Shown piece by piece: positions 13,701 through 25,798 of a stretch of 64,000 nucleotides of DNA. A program made the translations under genes and the position numbers. Source of the DNA: Rhipicephalus microplus (taxonomy: Eukaryota; Arthropoda; Arachnida; Ixodida; Ixodidae); NCBI RefSeq assembly GCF_043290135.1, contig NC_134710.1, positions 455,948,376 to 456,012,375 on the forward strand. The letters are read 5' to 3'. Under the pieces are notes generated by a model, which worked only from the letters and a program-made list of their open reading frames with translations, did no database searches and had not been told where the DNA came from. The number at the start of each line of letters is the position of its first letter. The first letter of the stretch is position 1.

Positions 13701-15601
13701 AATAAGGCATCGAAGTTCTCACAGTGCAGTTTGTTAATCAAAAATAAATCATTGTTTTTAACTTTTTATTCTCCTTTTAAATATACCTAAGTGTATGACA
13801 TAAGCCTTGCAAGTAGATTGTCGAAAGCGTCCCATCACTCCTGTTCAGAATGTGCCCAGTTGTCTGTATGTGGAGGGATTCCATGGGCAGGCATGTTGCC
13901 AGCTTAATTTTTTTGCCACAACACGTGCACTTGACAACTCAGTTTGATGGCTTGTAGACTCTACATGTTCAGCAAGGGCATTCAAGGCCACGTGTCGTTT
14001 AGTGACATCATGTTTATGTTGTTTAACTCTTCTTGAAATGGTCAATTTTACTGTTACACAGGTTTTCACAATCGTGGGAGCCTAAGGCGGGACCAAGACC
14101 AAGAAAATTTATTTTCCTTCACATTGACTACAGAATTTCTCGGCTTCCATGTTTGTACATAAACTATTGGGGTGGCTGTTGCATCACACAGAATATCTGA
14201 CTTTAGAACCACTACATTACTCATGTAGGTAAATTTGTGCATGTTTGTTTTGGCCGCAATATTGGCTTGGCTTGAAGGTATGGTTAGGATAGAACCCCCA
14301 TCAGCAGAAGCTTGCTGAGGTATGTGGTGTCTCTTATTATTGTTATTATATTACTATTTTCATTACTGCCAATGCAATGGTAAACATCCTCACCTACACA
14401 CTCATTGCTGGTAGCTGTGTATTTTCAACTAAATTTCTTTTTCAGTTTATTGATATTGTCCTTAAATCCGTGATTATTTCTCAGCGTCGCATCCATATAG
14501 AAGTATGTAAACGAAAGTTACAAGCTGGCATTTTTTATTCTTTTGTGGATTTGAGGCAGCTGTTCTGAACTGACTGATTTCTTTTGCCATCATGTTTATA
14601 CCTGCCAAGTCTCCCGGATCTCCGGGAGACTTCCGGATTTTGAACGTTTCTCCCAGGTCATAGAAAATCTCCCGGAAACGCAGTTTTGCCTCGCGCATCC
14701 ACTGCTTTTTCTGGCCACTTGAGCAAATTGTTTGGCCGTGTACTAAAAGAAATAATTTTTTAGCAATGCTAGCAAGGTTCAACTTGGTTCAATGTACGTT
14801 TTCGGGTGGTGAAACTAGCGCCAGGACATGCTGCCTGCCGAATCGGAGCAGCGAAATCGTGCATGGCTGTGGAGTTTTTGGAAGTCACACACATTACTAA
14901 AAAAAAGAGAAAGCTCCATTGTAGTGGAGGGAGGGCAGTGACCCTCTGGTACAGTTGATGCTTTTGCTTGCTATTTAAGATGCCAGCATTCCCACACGAG
15001 AGAGAAACAAAAGAATAGCCACAAGGAAGCGCTTCCTACGGGCTTGCTTGACGTGACTGACCAGTGCATTTGCAAACTCTTTTTGGCTGTTCTATTAGAG
15101 TCAGCAGTGGGTGTGCTGCTGTTAACCTTAGGGGTTGGCGGGGAGTCCATTGTCAGCTCTTTACATTGACATAATAGGGAGTGGCACAGAGACTCTCGCG
15201 GACAAATAGGGGCAGGAGGGTGATGCAGGAGGAGGAAGTGACGCTGTGACGGACGTTCACTCTCTCCCACCTGTACAAGGAATGCTTATGCCCACACCTC
15301 ACCACACACTTTCAGTACCTTTTCTTTTTGTGACCCCTCTCCCTCAAGGAGCTAAGCTGAACCCTGCTGCCACAAAAGTTCCTCAAACCTAACTGCAGGG
15401 CTTAACAAATTCTCCCTTTCATTCCAAGTTGTTGCTATTGCATTGATCGTTTCGCCCTTGTGGCGAAACTGGCTTTTTTATCTCTGCTTTAGCTGCGTTC
15501 GTCACCCATGCTTCCACGCTTTTGCCCGTTTGTAAAACACACGATGCGTGGCGGTTGTTATCGATTGGGATAATACGGAACGCATGATAGCGACGGCCAG
15601 T
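10780..15601. other. Non-coding stretch with worn repeats
   Basis: No supportable gene. Clusters of ctgctccaaa-type motifs occur at 11470-11570 and 12390-12505. These resemble fragments of a dispersed tick repeat, and the minus-strand frame at 12650-12946 between them may be part of the same worn element. A perfect 18-bp palindrome (ctcccggatctccgggag) lies at 14611-14628 inside a CTCCCGGA-rich patch (14605-14680). The tract 12130-12310 contains several tcttata(ta) repeats and looks like an eroded element. Confidence 0.45.
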
Positions 15602-15770
15602 GGCATAGCCAGGCCATGAGGGAGGGGGCGCATCGTGACTGTGCGCCCTCCTCCCAAAATATATTTTTGCCATGCCATATATATAGCCCAATATTGCCAT
15701 TTGTATGCCCCCCTTCATATCAAGGTGCACTCGCCCCTCCCTCCCCCAAAAACAAAATTTACCTATGCCC
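15602..15770. mobile_element. Short MITE-like element with GGCRTAGCCA-type ends
   Basis: Starts ggcatagccagg and ends acctatgccc, so the two termini are imperfect inverted copies. The interior has purine-rich (gggaggggg) and pyrimidine-rich (ccctccctccccc) blocks. The same architecture recurs at 35776-35919 and less clearly at 48397-48555, which suggests a small non-autonomous family. Confidence 0.45.
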
Positions 15771-16494
15771 CTAGCGATGGCAAAGACCGGTCGAAAATGT
15801 CCTTGTAATTGCTATCGCCATAAAAAGGAAGTGGCTCTCGCCTTCTAGTCGTCTTAGGCATATGCATAAGGTACACAGTGAGGCTCTTTTTTCTTTATGC
15901 ACTGCTTCTAGAACACTACAGGGGGATTTGGGAGTATAGACTGAATGCCCCAGACCCAAAAAACGTTGCTGCAAACGGAAAGCGAAGTTTCCTAAATCGT
16001 ATAGTTTCCGCACAAAGAGATGAGTGCCGGATGAGGTTGGCTTTATGTGGCTAGCTAAAAGACGACATGTTAAGCCCAGCCATATAATTGGTTCTGAAGA
16101 AAAATAACCATTCTATATCATTGGAGTCGTTAAGGGAAATGCAGTTGCGACTATGTGTGTCTAGTGTTGTACGTCGCACCGTTTGTCTAACATATATACT
16201 GATAACCACATAGGTGTAATAAATGGTATTTCATGAAGTACAATTTCATTCAACCAGTTTTTTGTTTATTTGCTTTGAAAATAATCAATGAACTAGTTTT
16301 TTTCAAAGTGGCCAACATAATGATGCAATTATTTTAGCATATTCAACTAAAACAGGGAGTGGTCCTAAATGTGTGAATTAACACATAGACCAAGTCATAG
16401 CTCACACACAATCTTAACTATTTTTTCTTCGCAGGGCACTGAAACTCTCCACCACCACTGTACGTCTCCTTGCGCATAAATTGGTTGTTCTGTT

Positions 16495-16739
16495 GCCCCG
16501 CCGTGGTGGTCTAGTGGCTAAGGTACTCGGCTGCTGACTCGCAGGTCACGGGTTCGGATCCCGGCTGCGGCGGCTGCATTTCCGATGGAGGCGGAAATGT
16601 TGTAGGCCCGTGTGCTCAGATTTGGGTGCACGTTAAAGAACCCCAGGTGGTCTAAATTTCCGGAGCCCTCCACTACGGCGTCTCTCATAATCATATAGTG
16701 GTTTTGGGACGTTAAACCCCACATATCAATCAATCAATT
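16495..16739 (+). mobile_element. Ruka-type tRNA-derived SINE, near full length
   Basis: The 5' part contains RNA polymerase III promoter elements: an A box in tggtctagtggctaagg and a B box ggttcggatcc. A family-specific body follows, including gtgcacgttaaagaacccc and ttttgggacgttaaacccc, and then an (atca)n tail. I recognise this as the tick SINE Ruka from its tRNA-like head and body; that is from memory, not from a search. It is the best preserved of about seven copies in the window. Degraded relatives lie at 26653-26720, 27255-27432, 27750-27953, 28455-28600, 29970-30085 and 41066-41296. The tRNA-like head has extra sequence and no tRNA acceptor pairing, so it is not a functional tRNA gene. 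Confidence 0.9.
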
Positions 16740-19700
16740 CGCCTATGATACTGTTTGCAGTTATAAATGATGCTGACACCAAAATACTGTTGCTGACATT
16801 TTTTCATAGAATTTTCTCGATCTTACACATTTACTACAATCGAACTCTCCTATGAAGTGATTTCGCCTTTTGGAAAGCTTAAAAATGACGCACGAAAAAT
16901 TACACATGCTTGCAAGACAGGGACGGCAATGGGTGGCATGGTGCCTTCTTGCATTGACGTGGCAGAAAGTTATGTGCCACTAAGGGAGTTTTGCAAAAAT
17001 ACTCGGGGGGGGGGGGAGAAAACCCGGAAATCTCGGGGATTTACAAAATGCGCACTTGGTAGACACACTGCCATAGTGTGATATTACGACTGCTTTGGGT
17101 ATGTATGCGGCTACAGTTGTCTGAGGGACAACAGCTGTGCTTTTTCATCCATCATCTTGCTGGGTGTAGGACAGGGGAGATAGGTCAATTAGTGGGCCTT
17201 GGTAAATTTATTGCAGCTTGCCAAGTGTTCTTTGAGAAAAATGCTTAGTTTGGGGCACAAATTTTGTTGTAGCAGCTTTTATGTGACTGCACACAGGCAG
17301 CTTAACAATCATTCCTCTGTGCACGCCTTTTTCGCAGTGTAGTGAGACTACCTTGCAAGGACTGAAATATATTTGAAAGATTGTGTTTGTGAGTGAAAAT
17401 GTGGGGCCATCCTTTTTCGTTTTGCAGTGGAAATCTTTGCATCAAGATACCGCGTGGCCACCAGCATGAGTACCCATTCCACAGGAGAGCGGTATGCAAC
17501 ACTGACACTGACGACTTGCTTTGGACGTTCGTAACCGTTGTGCGTGTGACGGAAGACATGGTTTCGTAAGTACTTTTACACGACAGCTTAAGCTTCTTTC
17601 ATGATTTTGGAAAAAAGCTTTTAGGGTAACAAGACCACACACAGAGGTTTGCTTAAGGTAGAAGAGAGGTGTATTGACTGGCCTCCACAGGATGTAAACA
17701 ACTTGCACATTTTTTGCGACAGATGGTGCGATACGTTTTGGGTGATGCATGTGGCTTTTGCTGGCTTGCTGTGAACTTATGAGGAAAGTGTAACTCAACT
17801 ATATTATAAGTGATAAAATGGGTTCTAGAGCTTATGTTTACTTTTTGTTTTCAAGCTCAGGTGATCGACTGCTGATGCTGTGAAAAACGAAGTGAATGCG
17901 GGTGGGTGTGAGCACTGCACAGGCCACGATTCTCGACATGAGTTCCGAAATTTTTAATTTTACATGCCCTAACCCGGCCAGTGACTAATGTGAGACCTGG
18001 GCCCGATTCGAGCTTGAGAATTAGTTTAGTCTTCTGGGTCCGACCTGGCTTGACCCAACCTCGTTGAGGCCCGACAGGGCTCACGCCAATTATCTAGTTG
18101 GTGTTGTTTGAACAGTGAATCGACAGCAAGGTGTTTTGAATGCTAATATCTACCCTCAGTTGGTGTGTGCTTTGCGAACAATGCTTTAACCTTCGTGTGA
18201 AAAAATATTCACTGTGAAAAAAGCTGAGCCAAAACACTGGACTTGATGAACATTTGTGTGAGAGTGAGGCACTGCATCTATTTTTTTTCGAATACTAGGA
18301 GGATCATCAAGGAAATTTTGTAGCAGATATTCTAGTTCGGAAAGTAATTTGCATTGTCAGTTCTGTTTGAATAGGCAACAGAAAGAGAGGGGGCAAAAAA
18401 ACATAATTCTCTCTTCGCTTGGCTTAGATTGAACTGTGTAACACACTAACGACAAAGTGAGTTATACGCCCTTTTGGATATGTACCACCTTCCTTCAGCA
18501 GTGCCTTGCCAACGTAAAATAAATAGAAGAAAAAAGCTAAATTTGTTACTTTCGTTGTAAATGAACTAACCTAACCGAATGCACTATGTGCAGTCTTTAG
18601 GAGTACGTATAAGCAGGCATAAGGAAGGAGAAACTGTTTTATTATAGTTTTACTGTATTTTTAAATTTAATAAACCAGCCTTATCTGCGATGAGTGGGTA
18701 TAGACAATTCGGTGAGCAGACGACATGAAGGACATGAATACATGTGGAGGGACTAATCGGCCTTCCTATTGGTTGAGGGGCCCTGTAGCCTCCACAGTGC
18801 TGAAGGCAACTTTTGAAACAGAGTATAGATCGGCGTGTACCTAAGCAGATGTCTGGCACCACAAGTAAGGTTGCTCAGTTTCCAGGCACTTTCACAGTGG
18901 TAGAATGACTGAAAAAATGATTCAGAAGGCAGCTTGAAGCCTGAATTGCTGTCAGCTTTTGAAGAGCAACCAAACATTGCTTTCAAATGCCAAAAGCCAT
19001 CAATGCAACAAGCAAAGATTGATATAACATTTCATCTCATAAATTTCAAATACACTAGGCTCATTAAACAGAACGTGAAGAGACCAGATAAATGTGTTTT
19101 GTTTAACAATCTGGGTGCTTTGGTGTCTACCGGACAGCAGAAATTAAGTGCCTTTTTCCTCTTCTAACCAATACCACCACCAACAACAATGTTAAATTGG
19201 CAGGCATTGGCGAAGGCTAACCCAAAACGCAGATGACACAACCCTGCACCTTCCTTCCTGAAACGATCAGGAGGTAGCCGCAGTCGTAGAGATGGGTCGA
19301 GAGAATACAGTGGGCGATTAGCGAACTTTTATAGTTGCCACTTCTGAAGTGTCATGTTGTGCGCCAGCTTACTTAAGTGCCAGCCATGTCAATTCTAGAT
19401 AAATCTATAAGAGCAAGGTTTGCTTTTAAATAGACATATTTGGCAGCTTAATCTGCGAGGTCGTTGTCGGAGATACCGCATTGGCTTGACATACACTGGA
19501 GCACAACAATGTATATTTTTTGTCGCACAGTGCAGCATTTCTCAGATCTCCCACACAAGTTGTCAATACGACCCGGGACAAAGTGCCGACAAAAGATACC
19601 GTTAAGCCATCTTGAATGGCAGAAGGGTGCCCATCGATTAGTTGATATAATTGATGGCACCTCGCACGGCAACAATCTAGCCAGCCAGCGTGCTCACGTC

Positions 19701-20467
19701 AAAACGTTTGTTGGGGATGTTGACGTGTCTTGACGGAATGACGGTGGAGCCGGTGAGCTAATCTTGGTGGTAGAGCCATTCATGTATAGACGAATTCCAC
19801 CGAACACACGTCACGAAAATGTAGTGCCGCTGTTTCGGGTGTTCGCTTTAACTTGGTAGGCAAAATCCGCTGTGCCGACTGCAGTTGCTGCTGTGTTTTC
19901 GCTGGTGGGGGCGTTGTTTGTAGCCGCGCAAAGAAGAAATAAATGGTGCACAGACGAGGTTTCCTAGTGATTTGCATGGGAAGGCACAAGGAAGATGGTC
20001 AGGTTTTTTTCTTTTTTTGCAGTTTTCTGTTAACAAAAGCCGCCGCCTTGAAACGCAAAAAAAGGCCAGCGACTCCACTTAATGAGTTATATTTTGGAAC
20101 AGCTTTCTCAGAAAAAATAACTAGCTCTCTCAGGCATGGTAGTAAGCCATGGAAATACTCCTTTCATTTATTAGGGCGTGAAGGAGTATTGAGCACGTTT
20201 ACTTCTAGACACGTAATTTTCTTGATAGCATTGTCATATACGTAGCATTTTCGTGGTTGTCATAGATTATATAACTGGAAAAGTGTTCGACACGTCAAAA
20301 CAATATCGTCGTACTAGCGTAAACTAAAGGTGTCACGCGGTCATCGAACGAAGCATGAAGCATGTGTTTCTTTCTGCGTGTGTGCGCTTCATTAAAGTAG
20401 CAGCGAAGGAAAACATGACTTATACTACACTTTTTCGGATTATATGTGGCTGCGAAGACACATCTAA
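16740..20467. other. Non-coding stretch
   Basis: I see no gene or well-defined element here. Poly-G near 17007-17018 and scattered T-runs are simple sequence. Open frames are short and overlap on both strands without family motifs. Confidence 0.5.
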
Positions 20468-20527
20468 CAGAAATGTATTGGGCAGGGCGGTTCTGGCGGT
20501 GGTTCACTTGACGAGATTTTCACGACT

Positions 20528-21031
20528 ATGTTAGTTCCCAAAAAGATATCACTCGGGAAACATGCCAAGTCTGTCTTCCGTCCGTACGCATTTCGCGTGG
20601 TCGGCTTGGGCGTACGAATTGGGCTGCGGACCTTGTGGGTACGAAACTGTGTTGTACACAGCATGAATTTGAAGCAATATCGCGAGTCTATTGCGGATAA
20701 AAATGCCTCTCAGGTCACCCTTAACGTTTCCATGAATAATTTTCTGGCACATTTGCTATATGCGAGGACTTACCGTAACAATTTGCGGCTACGTATTTTT
20801 AGCCCGCGCATATGCAGGTTGTACCCAAAAGCCTCTTGCGAAACTGGGTCGTTCCTTGCCTTAGTACCAATTAAAATCTACACGTGTGACGTAGGCATCA
20901 GCAATGACTTTGACTTTTCGCATATTAGCTATATATCCACCGTTACAATACCTATATGTTTTGATGACGTTCTCAAAGCCAGAGGTACCCGTAAAAATAA
21001 CTCATATGTTCATTTCAAACCCCCTATATAG
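20528..21031 (+). CDS. Hypothetical open frame, 167 codons, possibly repeat-derived
   Basis: This is one of the longer uninterrupted frames outside the transposons. It remains open upstream to 20468, where a Gly/Ser-rich run (GQGGSGGGS) would precede the ATG. No catalytic motif, signal peptide or zinc finger is recognisable. The opposite strand is open for part of the region as well, with a Pro-rich segment. A different frame is open right after it (21050-21343). Together with a LINE-like fragment beginning near 21360, this suggests the tract could be a decayed mobile element rather than a host gene. Confidence 0.25.
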   Translation: MLVPKKISLGKHAKSVFRPYAFRVVGLGVRIGLRTLWVRNCVVHSMNLKQYRESIADKNASQVTLNVSMNNFLAHLLYARTYRNNLRLRIFSPRICRLYPKASCETGSFLALVPIKIYTCDVGISNDFDFSHISYISTVTIPICFDDVLKARGTRKNNSYVHFKPPI

Positions 21032-21359
21032 CTGCTGCAACTTCCTCTGTTGCGGCTGCCGCTTGCAAGTATGCGAGAGCTGTCCCGACGTGTTATTTTC
21101 GAAGGCAGCTTGTGCACCTGCTGCGCTCATAGTCACGTGATCATAGATGCTGGTGGCGCGCTTTTAGCTGCGATTAATTTGCTGACAGCGAGGGAAGCGA
21201 AACCGGCACTCTGTAACTTCCTAAACGGCAAGAACGAAATAAGGCATGAAGGATTTTGTTATACTCAAGGGCAAGTGCTTCACTGTTCAAAGCGAGCTCC
21301 GGTTGCCTTAGAACGCCTAGTTTTCAAGAGAGATGCAATATAGATGAAAAATAAAGCAC

Positions 21360-21528
21360 CTGCTGTGATGGAGCTAAGAAAATGATGGAACATGTTTTGA
21401 TTGAATGCGGCATGATCAACGCAATACACGTGTGGGTACAAGCCTACGTGAGGCTTTAGGTTTCAGGCACAAACATGGAAACCTGTACACATCAGCGATA
21501 GAATCAAGCAAAAAGATGGTTAGAGTGT
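21360..21528 (+). mobile_element. Possible LINE ORF2 C-terminal fragment
   Basis: Conceptual translation gives a cysteine/histidine segment (CCDGAKKMMEHVLIEC) resembling the zinc-knuckle-like end of many LINE polyproteins. In a shifted frame it is followed by EALGFRHKHGNLYTSAIES, comparable in layout to the AVGFRDTEGKIH segment of the larger LINE at 57.9-58.2 kb. The frames are broken, so it is a remnant. Confidence 0.35.
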
Positions 21529-21539
21529 TTGTGGCAGAA

Positions 21540-22176
21540 GAGTGAAAATACAGGAGAGGAAGTGGAGAAAAAAGATCATTCTGCCTGAAGAGGTAGTGAG
21601 ATGAACCATAAATTTATATTTTTCTTTCTTACAAGTAAATCGAGTGAATTTAATTAGATAAAGTATTATTCCAACATAAAAAATGAAAACTTTCTTTTTA
21701 ATTTGTTTCTTCCGAGCCACCCACCCTGTTACAAAGGAGATGCCCATAGCATCAACCCGTGTATAGGCTGCGCGGATCCAATGCACCGTGACGTCACTCA
21801 GCGCCTACTGTGTTTACGTACAAGAATTAAGACTATGCGTGGCTTCTGTCAGCATAGATAGGGTGCAAACAGTTCAGAGCGACTTGTTTCAAGCCCAAGA
21901 GAGAAAAAACTTGTATATTTCTTGTTGCTGGCATGGAAAGGCGTACATCGGGTTGTCGTAGGCACCACATGGCGGACGGTAAACGCAAGAATGATGTGAA
22001 ACATATTGGTAGCAAAGCCTGGTAGGAGTTAACGACAATAGAAAACGACGCTTGCGGTCATTGTTGTGGCAGGGATGCCAGCTGAATGGATGCCATCTGT
22101 AAAATGTGCGAATATGCACTCTCAGTGTGTCAGTTGTGACATAGGTCGTAACCGGATGGTCACGAGCCAAAAGAAC
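21540..22176. other. Non-coding sequence left of the gypsy element
   Basis: Nothing recognisable. The last bases before the LTR are agaac. Confidence 0.5.
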
Positions 22177-22358
22177 TGATATATCGTTGATACTCTGATG
22201 TAGATGCGACAAGCATGCCGACCGCACGTGCCTTTACCCCTCGTCACGGCACATGCTCTGGCCCTCTGGCCAGGGTATAAAAGGAGCCACTTGAATAAAG
22301 ATACAGCCTTGTTCCTGCCATGAAGTTTCTTATCTTCGCACTTACGTACAATACTACA
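22177..22358 (+). repeat. 5' LTR of the gypsy element
   Basis: Begins tgatatatcgttgat and ends acaatactaca. It contains an inverted repeat ctggccctctggccag at 22259-22274 directly upstream of a TATA box (tataaaag, 22276-22283). The polyadenylation signal aataaa is at 22294-22299. It aligns along its whole length with 26381-26561. Confidence 0.93.
22276..22299 (+). promoter_or_regulatory. LTR TATA box and polyadenylation signal
   Basis: tataaaag at 22276-22283 and aataaa at 22294-22299 are only about 10 bp apart. The same pair is preserved in the 3' LTR at 26480-26487 and 26498-26503, which supports their role as the retrotransposon promoter and poly(A) signal. Confidence 0.75.
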
Positions 22359-22375
22359 GGGGCGACGAAGATGAG
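22359..22375 (+). other. Primer-binding-like site
   Basis: ggggcgacgaagatgag follows the 5' LTR immediately. It resembles the tggcgacgaagatg tRNA primer site used by many arthropod gypsy elements, with the first T lost. The tRNA identity is not assigned. Confidence 0.55.
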
Positions 22376-22409
22376 ATTTTGATTACACCTCGATTCTGAC
22401 ACCAGAATA

Positions 22410-22943
22410 ATGGGATCTCGACCCTCGGCCTTCAACAACACTGTGAGTAACTGGAGTACGTACCGCGTACGCTTGAAACTCTACTTTGAGGGCAACGAGA
22501 TTACTGACAAAGCTAAATGCCGTGCGCTATTGGTTTCGTCTTTGAGCGACAGTGTCGTCCGCATTTTGCAAGGGCGCCACCCGGGGGTACCCATGAACTC
22601 TTTGACGTATGACGACAATGTCGAGTGCCTGGAAGAACATTTCAACCCTCAAGCAAATGAAATAGCCTCAAGCTGTACCTTCTTTCCACGAAAGCAAGAA
22701 GAGCAAGAAAGCGTTTGGGACAACATTGCTGATTTGAGAACACTGGCTGTAAATTGTAATTTTAAAACGACCCTGGGCCGCATGTTGTGGGACCGAATTG
22801 TTTCCGGGATTCGGGACGAAGAAGCGCGCCGGTGCTTGTTGGGCTGCAAGATGTTGACTCGTGAAGGAACGGAAGAATTTGTGTTCGCTTCTGAAAAAGC
22901 GAACAAAGATGCTCGTGGCTTGCGAGCTCCACACGCACTATAA
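22410..22943 (+). pseudogene. gypsy gag, N-terminal part
   Basis: A 177-codon frame from the first ATG after the primer site. It matches the layout of tick gypsy Gag: a WSTYRVRLKLYFEGNEI-type start and a central LRTLAVNCNF...RMLWDRIVSGI segment of the retrotransposon-gag domain. The frame ends before the nucleic-acid-binding knuckles, which are in another frame, so one or more indels separate the two halves. Confidence 0.8.
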
Positions 22944-23032
22944 CTGCAGGCAGTGGCGTCAACATGGTACAGAAACAGCAGCGAGGAAAGAAGTACAAGA
23001 GAAACGACCTACTGCGAAGTCTTGGTATCTCA

Positions 23033-23131
23033 TGCGACAGATGCAAAGGGCCGCATACAAAGGCGTCGTGTTGACATCGCAGTTCCATCTGCCATCATTG
23101 TGGCAACCGAGGACATCTTGCTAGAGTCTGC
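23033..23131 (+). pseudogene. gypsy Gag zinc knuckles
   Basis: In one frame there are two CCHC knuckles: CDRCKGPHTKASC (23033-23071) and CHHCGNRGHLARVC (23090-23131). Both fit C-x2-C-x4-H-x4-C exactly. A TGA stop at 23072-23074 lies between them. The frame is the same as that of the protease downstream. These knuckles bind RNA in active Gag proteins. Confidence 0.85.
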
Positions 23132-23293
23132 AAAAGATCCCACGTTCCGACACCGGGACCGTTCGCCGTCGGCGGAACAGATTGCGAACATGAAGAAGAA
23201 ATTTTGTATCCTCTAGTCACACACAGTTTGGCCAATACGCGATTAGTGCAGTCAATTGAGCACACCTTAATGTGAAAAGGCCGTCGACTGCGA

Positions 23294-23884
23294 ATGATTG
23301 CCGACACGGGATCACCAGTAAGTGTAATTCCCAAGAGCGTGTACAAGAAACTCTGCAAGTGGTGGTCGGCTTTGCAGAAAGCTCCCGTACGCCTTTCATA
23401 TTTCCTGGGACCGTTGCCGCTCTGGGGCAAGGTGGAAATGAAGGTACAGCTTGGTCACGTAACGGTGAGCAGTTCTCTGATAGTGGTGGACCATGAAGGG
23501 CCCCTGCTGTGTGGAAGACGCACGATAGAAGAATTTCGCAAAGCTGGCAATTTTCTTTTGGAGTGAGGCATGTCGTCTATGGTGAGTGTTCTGCACGTCG
23601 ACAGTAAGCTCGCTGCATTTCTTGACGACTTTTTTGACTGCTTTGAAGACCTCGAATGCTGTAAGGGCCCACCGGTGAAATTACACCTCAAGGATGGCAC
23701 CCAACCTCAATTTCTGAAGGCTCAGACAGTTTCTTCCACCTTGAGAGCGGAGGTATCTGCCGAAATCGACCGTCTGGTGGAACTGCGAGTTCTGTCCCCA
23801 GTGAATGTGTCTGAATGGGCAACGCTAGTAGTGCCGGTGGTAAAAAAAACGGAGATATGCGGCTGTGTGGAGCCTTTAAGCTGA
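23294..23884 (+). pseudogene. gypsy protease and start of reverse transcriptase
   Basis: The first part has the retropepsin active-site motif IADTGSPVSVIP (catalytic Asp encoded near 23303). A TGA stop at 23567-23569 interrupts the frame. The same frame then runs 23570-23884 through the N-terminal fingers region of reverse transcriptase (KLHLKDGTQPQFLKAQTV and [20 protein letters not shown]). A frame change follows before the palm. Confidence 0.8.
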
Positions 23885-23967
23885 CGGTCAATCCAGCGAC
23901 AAGAACTGAACATTACCCGCTTCTGAAAATTGAATGCATCTTTGCACGCTAGCGGGGGGGGGGCGAG

Positions 23968-24399
23968 GTGTTTAGCACGCTCGACTTACGTAACACATAC
24001 AACCAACTTTCCTTAGATGACGATGCCAAAAAGATAGCTGTGCTGAATACACACAAGAGCCTGTTCTTCTACAACAACTTGGCTTTTAGTATCGCCTTGG
24101 CGCCTGCGCTGTTTCAGCGGCGCATACAAGTGGTACTACAGGGGTCACCTGGTGTGAAAGTTTACCTGGACGACATTATTCTAGCGGAAAAAGCGCAAAA
24201 TGCGACGCTACTACGCCAAGTGTTCGAACGACTGTCATTGCCGAGAAACGACTGTCATTGCCGAACGAAGTGTCATTGCCGGGAAAGAAGGTGGTATTTC
24301 TTGTGCACCGATTCGACGCAAAAGGCCTTCCCTCCCCCTGCAGGACAACTTAGAAGCCGTCCTTGCGCCGCCACCACAGCCTTCGGTAAGCCAGTTTAA
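23968..24399 (+). pseudogene. gypsy reverse transcriptase palm
   Basis: 143 codons. FSTLDLRNTYNQL contains the first catalytic Asp (motif A), and YLDD at residues 66-69 is the metal-binding motif C. Downstream, at 24225-24290, a short cgactgtcattgccg unit is repeated three times and disrupts the connection region. The frame differs from that of the fingers segment. Confidence 0.85.
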
Positions 24400-24773
24400 A
24401 TCATTCTTACAACTGGTGACGTATTAGGGGAAGTTTCTACCAATTTTTTCAAACACTTCGGCTTCGTTACACCACCTGTTGTCGAAAGCGTTACCCTGGT
24501 GTTGGGGGAACGCACAGGTGATAACATTCCAAGAAACCAAGAGCGCCATGAGCAACGCAAACTTTCTTGTGCATTAAGATCCTCAGAAACCGCAGCGGCT
24601 TGAGTGTGATGCGTCGCGGACGGGATAGGCGCAGTTTTGTCTCGGCGCATGAAAGGGGTGGATCATCCTTACGCTTCCCACTCCAGAACTCTTACGTCGG
24701 TAAAACGTAACTATTCACAATTATAAAAGGGGCAATAGCGCATGTTTTTGGCGTTGTCAAATTCCCAGATCAT

Positions 24774-25121
24774 TTGTTAGGCAACAAGCTCACTGTGGTG
24801 ACCAATCACAAGCCTTTGCCTGTCTTATTGAGTCCAGACAAACCTATCCCGCAAATGGCAGCAGCACGAATTCAACGTTGGGCGCTGCTCTTTGCAGCAT
24901 ATCTATATGAATTGGAATACAGAAAAGGGGAGCTGAATGCGAATGCCGACTCCCTGAGCCGCCTGCCGTTACTCGTTCACGATTATGGCAGTGAAAAAGA
25001 ATTTCCCGGTTATGTCCTGCAGGCGCAGGCACTGGATGACTTAGTTTTTTCTGCGCAGAATGTGTCTAATTACACCAGCACAGACTGCACACTTCAGCAA
25101 GTAAACACTTGGATCCTGTAA
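24774..25121 (+). pseudogene. gypsy RNase H and connection end
   Basis: Contains LTVVTNHKPLPVLL, ARIQRWALLFAAYLYELEYR and NANADSLSRLPL, which match the C-terminal RNase H block of gypsy Pol, where DSLSRLP is a hallmark. It is in a different frame from the palm. Confidence 0.85.
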
Positions 25122-25186
25122 GGCTGGCACAAGCGCCTCGGGGCAGATGAACAACAATATCGACCATATTTTCACGGAGGCAGGAA

Positions 25187-25798
25187 TTGACCTTGAGCAA
25201 GGACATATTCTATTGGGGTCACACCATGGTGCTTCCAAAAGGTGCTCAAAATTTTGTTTTGAAAGAGCTACATGACACGCATGCTGGTATCACAGAAAAG
25301 AAGAACCTCGCGCGTTTCGTTTTCTGGTACCCAAGGCTAGACAGTCATACAAAGATGCTTATAAAACGGTGTCCCCAGTGCGTGCAGCGTTTGCCCATGC
25401 CCCCTGCGCAGGTTTTAGTAAACTGGTCAAAGACCAACGCACGTTGGCACCGCCTACACATGTATTTTGTAGGTCTCGTGGAAAGACACATGATCTTCAT
25501 TCTTGTCGATGCCTAGGCCAAAAGCATAGAGGCCGTGCCAATAAAGATGGCCATGGCGGCAACGACAGTGAATATACTCAGGGGCATTTTCGCACGATTT
25601 GGCCTACCACGAACTGTTGTGTTGGACAATGGTCCGCAATCCACCAACGCAGAGACAGCACGGTTCTTCCGGAAAAATGGTGTGCGCTGCGTAATGACTG
25701 CCCCATATAACTCACAATCTAACGGGCTGGCAGAACGAGCAGTATGCACCATCAAGGAGGGCCTGAAAAGAAATTGCGTGGAAACGCTGCAAATTTGA
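25187..25798 (+). pseudogene. gypsy integrase
   Basis: The zinc-binding region (LHDTHAG ... CPQC) and core are in one frame, interrupted by TAG at 25514-25516. In the core, the second Asp (VLDNGPQS) and the catalytic Glu (NGLAERAV) are present. The position of the first catalytic Asp reads HMYFVG, where the family normally has an Asp-Phe, so the DDE triad is incomplete. The element cannot encode an active integrase. Confidence 0.8.

Noticed and set aside
16495..16570. tRNA gene prediction from A and B boxes
   Set aside because: The head of the SINE has promoter boxes but no acceptor stem pairing and runs into the SINE body.
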